Source: Bordetella parapertussis
GTDB taxonomy: Bacteria; Pseudomonadota; Gammaproteobacteria; Burkholderiales; Burkholderiaceae_C
Assembly (NCBI GenBank): GCA_945878355.1
Contig: CAMCTC010000001.1
Location: 62,001-126,000 of the forward strand
Reading direction: 5' to 3'
Length of the DNA stretch: 64,000 bases
Numbering within the stretch: the stretch's first letter is position 1; each line of letters begins with the position of its first letter. The position numbers and the translations under genes were made by a program. Below the pieces are notes generated by a model. The model was not told the origin of the DNA and made no database searches. It was given only the letters and a program-made list of their open reading frames with translations. This document shows positions 53,830 through 62,772 of the stretch, piece after piece.

Positions 53830-56520
53830 TCAATCGTCCTGTGCGGCGTGGATGTCGAGTTTGACCAAGGCCAGCAGTTCGCGGTCACTCAGCTCGGTCA
53901 GCTGCAGTTCGGCGCTGCCTTCGAGCAGGTCGGTCACCAGCTGCTGCTTTGATTCGATCATCTGGTCAATCCGCTCTTCGACCGTTCCCTGGCAGATGAA
54001 TTTGTGTACCAACACGTTGCGGCGCTGACCGATGCGGTAAGCCCGGTCGGTGGCCTGATTCTCGACCGCCGGGTTCCACCATCGGTCGAAGTGGATCACA
54101 TGCGAGGCGGCGGTGAGGTTCAGCCCGGCGCCGCCCGCCTTGAGCGAGAGAACGAAGAAAGGCGTCAGCTCGTCGTCCTGGAATTGCTTGACCCGGTCAC
54201 GGCGCTGGGCCACCGGTGTGCCGCCGTGCAGCACCAGGCCCTCGCGGCCGAAGATCGATCCGAGGAAAGCCGCTAGAGGTTCGGTGGTCTCGCGGAACTG
54301 GGTGAAGACCAGCAGCTTTTCCTGTTTGGCCGCGATCAACTCGGCGAGTTCGCGCAGGCGGTCGAACTTGCCGCTGTCGGCCGCACGCCAGGCCGCATCG
54401 CCCAGCCACTGCGAGGGGTGGTTACAGATCTGCTTGAAGCGCATCAAGTAAGACAGCACCAGGCCCTTGCGGGCGATGCCGTCGGTGCGCTCCAGCGCCT
54501 GCGCCAGTTCCTGGACGGCGCGCTGGTAAAGGGCGGTCTGGGCCGGGCTGAGGTGGCACCAGGTCTTGAGCTCGGTCTTGTCGGGCAGGTCGGCGATCAC
54601 CCGTTTGTCGGTCTTGAGCCGGCGCAGGATGTAGGGCTGCACCAGCTTGCGCAGCGTACCGAATTGCTGCTGTTCGGCCAGGCGCTTGGTGTAGGCGCTG
54701 AAGTCCTTGCCCGACCCAAGCAAGCCGGGGTGGGTGAAGTCGAAGATCGACCACAGGTCGGACAGCCGGTTTTCCACCGGTGTGCCCGTCAGCGCGATGC
54801 GCGAATCGGCCTGCAGCAGCTTGACCTGCCGGGTCTGCCGGCTGCCCGGGTTCTTGATCGCCTGGGCTTCGTCGAGCACCGCCAGCCGCCAGCGCATTGC
54901 CGCGAGTGTCGGCTGGCGCAGCAGCGTGCCGTAGCTGGTGATCACCAGGTCGAATCCGGCCAACCGCGTCGCCGTCAGCGCGCGCAGCTCTGGGGCCGGC
55001 AGCACCGAAGGGTGGGCGATCAGCAGGCGCAAGCCTGGCGCAAAGCGCTCGGCTTCGGCCGCCCAGTTGGCCAGCAGTGAGGCTGGTGCGACCAGCAGGC
55101 TGGGGCGTGACGTGCCGGTCTGCTCGCGCTGCAGCACCAGCAACAGCGCGAGCACCTGCACTGTCTTGCCCAGCCCCATGTCGTCTGCCAGGCAGGCGCC
55201 CAGCCCGAGCCGGGTCAGCAGGTAGAGCCAGCGCAGGCCCGCTTGCTGGTAAGGCCGCAAGCTGGCCTTGAGCGCCGGGCCGGGGTCGACCTGGGCCAGG
55301 CCATCGGGTTGGCGCAGGCCGCGCAAGGTATCGGCCAGCCAGGGTCCGGCCTGGAACCGCAGCCAGTCTGTGGCGCTGCCGACCTCGCTTTCGTCGGCAC
55401 CGGCCTCGGCCATCAGACGCATCGCCTGTGCGAACGGCAGGCCGTCCTGGCCAGCCTCGCCAGCCAGGGCTTTGAGCCGCGCGAGCATCTTGCCCAGCTT
55501 CTTGCTGTCGACCTCGACCCAGCGGCCGCGGATCAGCTGCAGTCCGTCGCCCTGGGCCAGCAAGGCCTGGATGTCGGCCGCGCTCAAGGCTTCGCCGTCG
55601 AGCATGACCTCGAGCTGGAAGTCGAGCATCGCGTCCAGACCGAGCAGCGAGGGCGGTTTGGCGCCAACGCTGGCCTGGACCACCGGCCGGGCCGGGCGAC
55701 CCGCCGGCCATTGGCCAGGGGTCCTGACCTGGATGCCAGCTGCTGCCAGCGCGGGCAGGTCGGTCAGCAATCGCATCGCATCGGCCGGCAGCCAGCGCAT
55801 TGGGTGGTAAATCTCCCCGGCGTCAACCATTTCGCGCAGCCAGGCGCAGGACTGGGCCGCGCGCTGCACCGGCAGCAGCAGCGACAGCAGTTGGGCGCGG
55901 TGCGCGCCGTCCGAGAACTCGGCCAGCGCACGCGACAGCGGCTGGTGCTGCGCCTTGCCCTGGGCCGACAGCCGCGATGTATAGGTGGCGAGAAACGCAA
56001 ATGGGGCTTCTGTGTCCTTGCGGTTCTCCGCCAAGTTGAAGTGCACCCGTCCGACCTGGTGCCAGGCTGGGTGGCGCGATGCCAGGTAATGGCCCAGCGG
56101 CAGGCCTGACGCCGCCAGCTCGCTGCGCAGCGCGGCGTCTAGCGATAGCCACAGCTGCGCCAGCCGTTCGGCCGTCAGGTATTCGGCCCCGGTCATTGGG
56201 GGGATGGTTTCTGCCAAGCGTGCCAGCGCTTGCGCGTCGAGCGGCTCGACCGCGATCTCCGATCCCTCGGGTGTGGCGCACAGCGCGGTGACATAGCGCG
56301 CCGCCCAGTCGCGCCACCAGGCCAGCGCCGGTGGCAGCACGCTGCCGACCTCGGCCGCTCCGAGCTGCAGCAGGCCCACGCCCGAACCCCTGGCGAATGC
56401 ACCGGTCAGCCGCTCGGCGAGCACGGCCGCCAGCGGCGCTGCATCCGGATCGGCGACCAGCCGCAACTGGCCTTGCGGGCTGAGCCAGGGCGAGAGCGCG
56501 TTGAGGTTGGCAGTCTGCAT
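53830..56520 (-). CDS. SNF2-family DEAD/DEAH helicase
   Basis: The 896-residue protein has an N-terminal domain of about 430 residues. The SNF2 ATPase follows: motif I LADDMGLGKTVQVLAL, Ia SLLVAPASLLANWA, II AVLDEAQAIKNPGS, III ALTGTPVENRLSDLWSIFDF, V/VI AGGAGLNLTAASHVIHFDRW and ATDRAYRIGQRRNV. LVFTQFRETTEPLAAFL is in the C-lobe. It probably remodels protein-DNA complexes or RNA polymerase, like RapA. It is followed by the SWIM protein. Confidence 0.92.
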   Translation of the reverse strand: MQTANLNALSPWLSPQGQLRLVADPDAAPLAAVLAERLTGAFARGSGVGLLQLGAAEVGSVLPPALAWWRDWAARYVTALCATPEGSEIAVEPLDAQALARLAETIPPMTGAEYLTAERLAQLWLSLDAALRSELAASGLPLGHYLASRHPAWHQVGRVHFNLAENRKDTEAPFAFLATYTSRLSAQGKAQHQPLSRALAEFSDGAHRAQLLSLLLPVQRAAQSCAWLREMVDAGEIYHPMRWLPADAMRLLTDLPALAAAGIQVRTPGQWPAGRPARPVVQASVGAKPPSLLGLDAMLDFQLEVMLDGEALSAADIQALLAQGDGLQLIRGRWVEVDSKKLGKMLARLKALAGEAGQDGLPFAQAMRLMAEAGADESEVGSATDWLRFQAGPWLADTLRGLRQPDGLAQVDPGPALKASLRPYQQAGLRWLYLLTRLGLGACLADDMGLGKTVQVLALLLVLQREQTGTSRPSLLVAPASLLANWAAEAERFAPGLRLLIAHPSVLPAPELRALTATRLAGFDLVITSYGTLLRQPTLAAMRWRLAVLDEAQAIKNPGSRQTRQVKLLQADSRIALTGTPVENRLSDLWSIFDFTHPGLLGSGKDFSAYTKRLAEQQQFGTLRKLVQPYILRRLKTDKRVIADLPDKTELKTWCHLSPAQTALYQRAVQELAQALERTDGIARKGLVLSYLMRFKQICNHPSQWLGDAAWRAADSGKFDRLRELAELIAAKQEKLLVFTQFRETTEPLAAFLGSIFGREGLVLHGGTPVAQRRDRVKQFQDDELTPFFVLSLKAGGAGLNLTAASHVIHFDRWWNPAVENQATDRAYRIGQRRNVLVHKFICQGTVEERIDQMIESKQQLVTDLLEGSAELQLTELSDRELLALVKLDIHAAQDD

Positions 56521-56611
56521 CCAGATGCATTTTAGGAACGACCAGACCGCAGGTGCGGCTGGCCGCTACCCAGGCGGCAAGGCGATACGGCCCGATGCGA
56601 GAATGCTGGCG

Positions 56612-57085
56612 ATGAGTCGCGTCAGCATCCAGACCCACGATTTCGACCTCTCGGCCGAGGTCGCTGCGCTGCGTTCGGGTGACGGCGGCATCGGGGCGAT
56701 CACCAGCTTTGTCGGCACGGTGCGCGACCGCAGCCCGTCCGGCGAGGTCAGCGCGATGGAGCTCGAACATTACCCAGGCATGACCGAGCGTGCGATCGAG
56801 GCGATGATCGACGAGGCGCTGCAGCGCTTCGACCTGCGCGGCGCGCGTGTGATCCACCGCGTTGGACTGCTGCAAGCGCTCGACCAGATTGTGCTGGTGG
56901 CGGTGAGTTCAGCGCATCGCGGCGAATCGTTCAAGGGCTGCGAGTTCTTGATGGATTACCTCAAGACCCAAGCGCCTTTCTGGAAAAAGGAAACCACGCC
57001 CGACGGCGCTCGCTGGGTTGACGCCCGAGTCAGCGATGACGCCGCGCTGGCGCGTTGGGGTCTGGCCGGGATGAATGCCGAATGA
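56612..57085 (+). CDS. moaE: Molybdopterin synthase catalytic subunit MoaE
   Basis: The 157-residue protein has GAITSFVGTVRDRSPSGEV, LEHYPGMTERAIEAM, VIHRVGLLQALDQIVLVAVS, AHRGESFKGCEFLMDYLKTQ and APFWKKETTPDG with the catalytic lysines. Together with MoaD it transfers sulfur to precursor Z to make molybdopterin. MoaD is not in the window. ATG 56612 begins MSRVSIQTHDF; ATG 56603 is a close alternative. Confidence 0.95.
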   Translation: MSRVSIQTHDFDLSAEVAALRSGDGGIGAITSFVGTVRDRSPSGEVSAMELEHYPGMTERAIEAMIDEALQRFDLRGARVIHRVGLLQALDQIVLVAVSSAHRGESFKGCEFLMDYLKTQAPFWKKETTPDGARWVDARVSDDAALARWGLAGMNAE

Positions 57086-57488
57086 GCGGCAGGTGAGCGC
57101 GGGCGCAGGGGTGACCGTGGCGCACGCTGCGGCGGTGGCTGTGGGCGCGTCCGTCGGCGCCTTGTTGCGCTGGGCTGCTGGCTTGACCTTTAATTCGCTG
57201 TGGGCCGGATTCCCGATCGGCACTTTGCTGGTGAACTGCATCGGTGGCTTGTTGATCGGCGTGGCGATGGTCTGGTTTTCGCGCTCGCCCGACGAGTTGC
57301 TGAGGCTGCTGTTGGTCACCGGTTTGCTGGGTGGTTTTACCACCTTCTCGTCTTTTTCTGCCGAATCGTTGGGCCTGATCCAGCGTGGCGATATCGCGCT
57401 TGCGCTGCTGCACAGCGCTGCGCATCTGTTTGGCGCGCTGGCCTGTACCGCCATCGGCTTTGGCCTGGCCCGACTCTTTCTGCGCTGA
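57075..57488 (+). CDS. crcB: Fluoride ion exporter CrcB (Fluc)
   Basis: The product has up to 137 residues with four membrane helices. It has GASVGALLRWAAG, FPIGTLLVNCIGGLLIG and the signature TGLLGGFTTFSSFSAESLG, whose Phe and Ser/Thr residues line the fluoride path. The first about 12 residues are unsure; GTG 57093 is as likely as ATG 57075 and would avoid most of the overlap with moaE. No fluoride riboswitch was recognised upstream. Confidence 0.9.
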   Translation: MPNERQVSAGAGVTVAHAAAVAVGASVGALLRWAAGLTFNSLWAGFPIGTLLVNCIGGLLIGVAMVWFSRSPDELLRLLLVTGLLGGFTTFSSFSAESLGLIQRGDIALALLHSAAHLFGALACTAIGFGLARLFLR

Positions 57489-57520
57489 CCACTGGCGCTG
57501 CGTCTTCAAGGAACCCGACC

Positions 57521-58045
57521 ATGTCGTCCGAACCCGAGGCCAAGTGCGCCATCGACCCGCTCACGCCGCCGACTTCGCAGGCGCTGCGCGCTGCGCTGGG
57601 GCGTTTTGCCACCGGCGTGACGCTGATCACCTGCCGCGACAGTGCTGGCCAGGCCGTTGGGCTGACGGCCAACTCGTTCTCCGCGTTGTCGCTGGACCCG
57701 CCGCTGGTGCTTTGGTCGCTGCGCAAGGCCAGCAGCAATCTGGTGGCGTTCGAGGCGGCCGGGCACTTCGTCGTCAATGTGCTGGCCGAGACCCAGGTCG
57801 ACTTGTCGCGCCGCTTTGCCTCGTCCAAGGGCGACAAGTTTGCTGAAGGTCATTGGGCCGATGGTCTGGGTGGCGTGCCAGTGCTCGCCGGTTGCGCAGC
57901 GGTGTTCGAATGCCAGACCGAGGTGCGTCACGATGCTGGCGACCACGTGTTGTTCATCGGCCGGGTGCTGCGGCTGACCGACCTTTCGGTTGCTCCGCTG
58001 TTGTTCCAGGGCGGGCATTACCGAATGATGGGAGAAGTGCTGTGA
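57521..58045 (+). CDS. Flavin reductase-like FMN-binding protein
   Basis: The 174-residue protein has the flavin reductase fold: LGRFATGVTLITCRDSAGQAVG, LTANSFSALSLDPPLVLWSL, FVVNVLAETQVDLSRRFASS and HVLFIGRVLRLTDLSVAPLLFQGGHYRMMG. It reduces free flavin for two-component monooxygenases or acts on a small substrate. No monooxygenase partner is in the window. It is 25 bp before the NicX-like gene and heads a five-gene run. Confidence 0.9.
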   Translation: MSSEPEAKCAIDPLTPPTSQALRAALGRFATGVTLITCRDSAGQAVGLTANSFSALSLDPPLVLWSLRKASSNLVAFEAAGHFVVNVLAETQVDLSRRFASSKGDKFAEGHWADGLGGVPVLAGCAAVFECQTEVRHDAGDHVLFIGRVLRLTDLSVAPLLFQGGHYRMMGEVL

Positions 58046-58070
58046 TGAGCGTGACGAACGGAGTCTTGCG

Positions 58071-59117
58071 ATGAGCGATGTGCGTGTAGAAGCCAAGTGG
58101 ATCGACAGTTTTGTCGAGGTTTTCACGCTGTGTGGCGTGCAGCCGGGTGACGTCTGCGCGGTGTTGTCGGAGACCCAGTCGAGGCCGTCGCTGGTGCGCC
58201 TGAGCGAGTTGGCGCTGGCACGGCTCGGTGCGCGTTGGTTCCATGTCGTGTTGTCGACGCCGCGCCAGACCGCGCCGGTGCCGGTGCGGTCCACCGGCGC
58301 GTCGGATGCGATCGGCCGGCTGCAGCCGGTGGTCGCTGCGCTGGCTGGCAGTGTTTTCGTCGCCGACTGCACGGTCGAGGGCCTGCAGCATGCGGTCGAA
58401 CTGCCCGAGATCCTGGCGGGTGGGGCGCGGGTGCTGGTTGTCAGCAACGAGCACCCTGAGATCCTCGAGCGCACCGTGCCCCATGCGGAGGACGAGGTCG
58501 AGGTGCGTCGGGCAATGCGGCGACTGAAGTCGGCCCAGCAGATGCACGTCAGCTCGACCGCTGGTACCGACCTGCGCATTGCGCTGGCTGGCGCACGCAT
58601 CGGTGGGGTCTGGGGTTTCACCGCCAAGCCGGGGTCGCTGAGCCACTGGCCCGCTGGATTGGTGCTGGCATTCCCGGCCGCCGGGTCGGTGTCGGGCAAG
58701 CTGGTGCTCGCGCCAGGCGATGTCAACCTGACCTTCAAACGCTACCTGGCCGACCCGGTGACGCTGCACATCGACGATGACCATGTCACAGAGATCGAAG
58801 GCCGCAGCGTCGATGCCGATTTGATGCGCGGCTACTTCGCTGCCTGGGCGACCGGGCCCGACGACCGCGCGGCCTATGCGGTGTCTCATGTGGGCTGGGG
58901 GCTGAACCGACGTGCGCGCTGGGATGCGATGACCTTCTACGACAAGGCGGATTTCAACGGCACCGAGCTGCGAGCTTTTGCCGGCAATTTTCTGTATTCG
59001 ACTGGCGCCAACGAGGTGGCCGGGCGCCATACGCTGGGCCATTTCGACCTGCCACTGCGCGGCTGCACGGTGGCGCTCGACGGCGTCGCGGTGGTCGATG
59101 CCGGGCGGCTGCTGTGA
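58071..59117 (+). CDS. NicX-like 2,5-dihydroxypyridine dioxygenase (M29-like)
   Basis: The 348-residue protein belongs to the group often called leucyl aminopeptidase (M29-like), which includes NicX, the iron ring-cleaving dioxygenase of nicotinate catabolism. Counted residues H273 (VSHVGWGLNRRARWD), H324 and D326 (HTLGHFDLPLRG) fall close to the reported iron ligands of NicX (His265, His318, Asp320, from memory). EVAGRHTLGHFD and GWGLN are the strongest family marks. It overlaps the next hydrolase by 4 bp. The substrate here is not proven. Confidence 0.72.
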   Translation: MSDVRVEAKWIDSFVEVFTLCGVQPGDVCAVLSETQSRPSLVRLSELALARLGARWFHVVLSTPRQTAPVPVRSTGASDAIGRLQPVVAALAGSVFVADCTVEGLQHAVELPEILAGGARVLVVSNEHPEILERTVPHAEDEVEVRRAMRRLKSAQQMHVSSTAGTDLRIALAGARIGGVWGFTAKPGSLSHWPAGLVLAFPAAGSVSGKLVLAPGDVNLTFKRYLADPVTLHIDDDHVTEIEGRSVDADLMRGYFAAWATGPDDRAAYAVSHVGWGLNRRARWDAMTFYDKADFNGTELRAFAGNFLYSTGANEVAGRHTLGHFDLPLRGCTVALDGVAVVDAGRLL

Positions 59118-59932
59118 GCGCGGCGCTCGTCACCGACGCGCCGCTGGCGCACTTGCGCTGGAACCCGGTCGAACCCATTGCCAGGCCACCCGTGCTGCTG
59201 CTGCACGGTGTGGGTGGTGGCCGCCAGGCTTGGGACGATGCGAGCTCGGGCACTGGCGCTGCGCTGGCTGCGGCCGGTTTTCGTGCGCTGGCGGTGGATT
59301 TCCCGGGCTACGGCTTGTCGGCGACGATCTCGCCTTACGACTTGGCCGGGCTGGCCGACGCGGTCGAGCGCTTGATCGACTGGCTGGACTGCGGGCCTGC
59401 GGTGGTGGTCGGCCACAGCATGGGCGGCATGGTGGCCCAGGAGCTGCTTGCCCGCGCGCCGCAAGCTGTGGCGATGGCGGTCTTGGCCAGCACCTCGCCG
59501 GCTTTTGGCAAGCCCGGTGGCGATTGGCAGCGCGATTTTCTGCAATCGCGCTTCGCGCCGCTTGACGCCGGTCTGGGCATGGCCGGCTTGGCCGGACCGC
59601 TGGTGAGCGCGATGGTCGCCCCCGACATGTCCGCGGCCCGCCGCGCTGTGGCCCAGGCGATGATGTCCGGCGTGCCCGAAGCGACCTACCGCAGCGCGGT
59701 GGCGGCGCTGGTGGCTTTCGACCGCCGCGCCGCGTTGCCCTCGATCCAGGTGCCGACCTTGGTGGTCACCGGCGAGCTCGACCGCACCGCAGCGCCTGAG
59801 GTGGCGCAACGCATGGCCGGGTTCATCCCGGGCGCGAGGTTCGCCGTGGTGCCGGGTGCCGGTCATCTGCTCAACATCGAGCAGCCCGAGGCTTTCAACC
59901 GCGTGTTGCTGGACTTTGTTCAGCAGCGCTGA
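59114..59932 (+). CDS. Alpha/beta hydrolase, NicD-like
   Basis: The 272-residue protein starts at GTG 59114, overlapping the NicX-like gene by GTGA. It has HGVGGGRQAWDD for the oxyanion hole, nucleophile VVGHSMGGMVAQELLA, Asp in LVVTGELDRTAAPEVA and His in VPGAGHLLNIEQPEAF. In the nic pathway NicD deformylates N-formylmaleamate, the product of NicX. Coupling to a NicX-like gene makes the same sort of step likely, though the hydrolase family is too broad to name the reaction. Confidence 0.8.
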   Translation: MSAALVTDAPLAHLRWNPVEPIARPPVLLLHGVGGGRQAWDDASSGTGAALAAAGFRALAVDFPGYGLSATISPYDLAGLADAVERLIDWLDCGPAVVVGHSMGGMVAQELLARAPQAVAMAVLASTSPAFGKPGGDWQRDFLQSRFAPLDAGLGMAGLAGPLVSAMVAPDMSAARRAVAQAMMSGVPEATYRSAVAALVAFDRRAALPSIQVPTLVVTGELDRTAAPEVAQRMAGFIPGARFAVVPGAGHLLNIEQPEAFNRVLLDFVQQR

Positions 59933-59949
59933 AACAACCGGAGATCACG

Positions 59950-61251
59950 ATGTCCACGCTGTCCGAATCGCAGACTGCCAGCACACCGGTCACGCGCTAC
60001 CAGCCTTCGCACATCGCCGGCAACCCGGCTTCGTTGACGCCGCTGCAGCGCGAGTTGATCGCGCGCGTGGCCGCGCTCGGCCCGCGCTTTGCCGATCGCG
60101 CCGAGCGCTACGACCGCGAGGCCAGCTTCCCGTTCGAAAACTACGACGACTTGCGCGCCGCCGGTTTGCTAGGCATCTGCGTGCCCAAGGCCTACGGCGG
60201 CCTCGGCGCCGACTTCGCGACCTATGTGATGGTGGCCGCCGAACTGGGACGCTGGTGCGGCGCCACCGCCTTGAGCTTCAACATGCATGTGTGCTCTTGC
60301 CTGTGGGCCGGTGAGATCGCCGACGCGCTCGACATGACGCCCGCGCAGCGCGCCGACCACGAGGTCAAGCGCGCGCACCACTTCGCCCGCATCGTCGGCG
60401 AGGGCAAGATTTACGCCCAGCCCTTCTCTGAGGGCGGCGCTGCCGCGGCTGGTGCCGCCCCTTGGGGCACGACAGCGACCCGGGTTGACGGCGGCTATGT
60501 CGTCAACGGCAAGAAGATCTTCGCATCGCTGGCCGGTGCTGCCGACACTTACGGGGTGCTGTGCACCTTGGACCGGCCCGACCGCGCCTCAGGCGGCAGC
60601 CGGCGCGATGCGATGTACCTGGCGGTGCCGGCCGATGCGCTGGGCGTCAGCGTGGTCGGCGACTGGGATCCGCTGGGCATGCGCGGCACGGTCAGCCGCA
60701 ACCTGCTGTTCAAGGACGTGTTCGTGCCCGAGAGCGCGCGGATGATGCCCGAGGGGCTGTATTTCCAAGCTGCCAGCCGTTTTCCGCACATGTTCGCGAC
60801 GCTGTCGCCGACTTACCTGGGTGTGGCGCAGGCGGCTTATGACTTCACGGTGCAATACCTGCGCGCCGAGGTGCCAGGGATGCCACCGGTCAAGCGTCGG
60901 ATGTACCCGACCAAGCAGTACGCCGTGGCCGAGATGCGGATCAAGCTCGAGGCGACCCGCGCGCTGTTCCTGCAGAACGCTCGCGACGCTGCCATCGACC
61001 CCGACAAGGACCGGCGGATGCGCTTGTACGCGGCGCACTACACGATCATGGAGAACGCCAACGACATCTGTCGACTGGCGATCCGCACCTGCGGCGGGCA
61101 GAGCATGCTCAAGTCGCTGCCGCTGGAGCGGCTGTACCGCGATTCGCGCTGCGGCTCACTGATGCTGCCCTGGACCGCAGAACTGTGCATGGACAGGTTG
61201 GGCCGTGAATGCCTGTACGAGGCCGGCGAGCGTGACGAGGTGATTGAATGA
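59950..61251 (+). CDS. Acyl-CoA dehydrogenase family protein
   Basis: The 433-residue flavoprotein has the ACAD layout: N-terminal helices (ENYDDLRAAGLLGICVPKAYGG), a middle beta domain with FSEGGAAAAG and DGGYVVNGKKIFASLAGAAD, and C-terminal helices (LAIRTCGGQSMLKSLPLERL, YRDSRCGSLMLPW). The FAD-contact motif Q/G-x-x-S is near FSEGG. It lies between the hydrolase and the CoA ligase. With the ligase, it suggests that an acid is activated to a CoA ester and then oxidised. Some family members act as monooxygenases, which would give the flavin reductase a partner. Confidence 0.88.
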   Translation: MSTLSESQTASTPVTRYQPSHIAGNPASLTPLQRELIARVAALGPRFADRAERYDREASFPFENYDDLRAAGLLGICVPKAYGGLGADFATYVMVAAELGRWCGATALSFNMHVCSCLWAGEIADALDMTPAQRADHEVKRAHHFARIVGEGKIYAQPFSEGGAAAAGAAPWGTTATRVDGGYVVNGKKIFASLAGAADTYGVLCTLDRPDRASGGSRRDAMYLAVPADALGVSVVGDWDPLGMRGTVSRNLLFKDVFVPESARMMPEGLYFQAASRFPHMFATLSPTYLGVAQAAYDFTVQYLRAEVPGMPPVKRRMYPTKQYAVAEMRIKLEATRALFLQNARDAAIDPDKDRRMRLYAAHYTIMENANDICRLAIRTCGGQSMLKSLPLERLYRDSRCGSLMLPWTAELCMDRLGRECLYEAGERDEVIE

Positions 61252-61269
61252 CGCTGGCGCGGCGCCGCG

Positions 61270-62733
61270 GTGACTGAGCTCTACCAACGCATCGCCGGCC
61301 AAGCCGCGCGCCGGCCCGACGCGCTGGCGCTGCAAGTCGGCGAGCGCTTGCTGAGCTACCGTGACTTGTTGAACCTGACTGACGCGAGCGCGCGGCAGTT
61401 CCGGGCCGAGGGCTTGGGCCAAGCCTCGCTGCTCGGCTGGTTGGGCCACAACAGCGCCGAGATGGTGGCCGCGCTGCTGGCTTGCGCCAAGATCGGCGCG
61501 GTGTTCGTGCCGCTGAACTGGCGACTGGCAGCGCCCGAACTGGCGGCGATCACCGTCCATGCCGGGCTGTCTGCACTGCGGCACAGTCCCGAACTGGCGT
61601 TGTTGGCAGACCAGGTGCTGGCGCTGGCGCCGTTGTCCGGCACAGGCACGGCGCGGGTCGAGCCAGGCGACGTGATGCTGGTCTATACCTCTGGCACCAC
61701 CGGCGAGCCCAAAGGCGCGATGCACAACCAGGCAGGCATGTTGGCCAACATCGACATTGCGCTGGCGGTTCAGGGCATGAGTGCGATCGACCGGGTGCTG
61801 GCGGTGCTGCCGCTGTTCCATGTCGGCGGGCTGTGCATCCAGGTGCTGCCGGCGCTGGCCGCTGGGGCTGCCGTCAAGCTGCACCCGCGATTCGACCCCG
61901 GCGCCTGGCTGCAAGACCTGGCGGCTTGGCGGCCCAGCACCAGCTTGCTCGTGCCTGCGGTGATGCAGGCCTTGCTTGCTCACCCGGATTGGCCGACGAC
62001 CGATCTGCGCAGCCTGCGCTTCGTCAACAGCGGCTCGTCGATCGTGCCGCTGGCCTTGATCGAGGCCTTTCACGCTCGCGGACTGCCGGTCGCTCAGGTC
62101 TATGGCAGCACCGAGACCGGCCCGTTCTCGATTGCGCTGCTGCCTGACGAGGCTTTGGCCCGAGCCGGCAGCGTCGGCCGGCCGGCACCTGGCGTGGCGC
62201 TTCGGTTGCTCGATGAGGCAGGGTCGGACGTTGCGGTCGGTGAGGTCGGCGAGATTGCGCTGCGCGCACCCAACCTGATGCGCGGCTACCACCGCTTGCC
62301 GGAGGGCGCTGGCTTTGCGGGGGGAAGGGCTCAGGGTTGGTTTGCCACCGGCGACCTGGCACGCCTGGACCAGGACGGATTTGTCACAGTGGTCGGCCGC
62401 AGCAGGGACTTGATCATCTCGGGCGGCGAGAACATCTACCCGGCCGAGATCGAGAACCTGGTTGGCGCCTGGCCCGGCGTGGTCGAGGCCGCAGTGGTCG
62501 GCTTGCCCGACCCTCGCTGGGGCGAGGTGCCCGTGCTGGTGCTGGTGGCATGCCCGGGCGCCGTGCTGGACTTGGCCGGACTTCAGGCCTGTCTGGTGCA
62601 ACAGTTGGCACGCTACAAGCAGCCCCGCAGCGTCGTCGTCGCAGCTGGGCTGCCCAAGACAGCGCTGGGCAAGGTGCAGAAAGCGCTGCTGCGCGAGTCG
62701 CTGTTGTCAGTTGGCGGCATCGCTGCCGATTGA
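61270..62733 (+). CDS. AMP-forming acyl-CoA synthetase / CoA ligase
   Basis: The 487-residue adenylating enzyme has A3 VYTSGTTGEPKGAMHN, A4/A5 VYGSTETGPFS, A7 GWFATGDLARLDQDG, A8 GRSRDLIISGGENIYPAEIE and the catalytic lysine near the end (LPKTALGKVQKALLR). It is slightly shorter than average (usually 500-550). GTG 61270 is used. It activates a carboxylic acid; the acid is unknown. It closes the cluster. Confidence 0.92.
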   Translation: MTELYQRIAGQAARRPDALALQVGERLLSYRDLLNLTDASARQFRAEGLGQASLLGWLGHNSAEMVAALLACAKIGAVFVPLNWRLAAPELAAITVHAGLSALRHSPELALLADQVLALAPLSGTGTARVEPGDVMLVYTSGTTGEPKGAMHNQAGMLANIDIALAVQGMSAIDRVLAVLPLFHVGGLCIQVLPALAAGAAVKLHPRFDPGAWLQDLAAWRPSTSLLVPAVMQALLAHPDWPTTDLRSLRFVNSGSSIVPLALIEAFHARGLPVAQVYGSTETGPFSIALLPDEALARAGSVGRPAPGVALRLLDEAGSDVAVGEVGEIALRAPNLMRGYHRLPEGAGFAGGRAQGWFATGDLARLDQDGFVTVVGRSRDLIISGGENIYPAEIENLVGAWPGVVEAAVVGLPDPRWGEVPVLVLVACPGAVLDLAGLQACLVQQLARYKQPRSVVVAAGLPKTALGKVQKALLRESLLSVGGIAAD

Positions 62734-62772
62734 GCTTGCCGGACCTAGACCAGACTGGTCAGTTCAGCAGCT

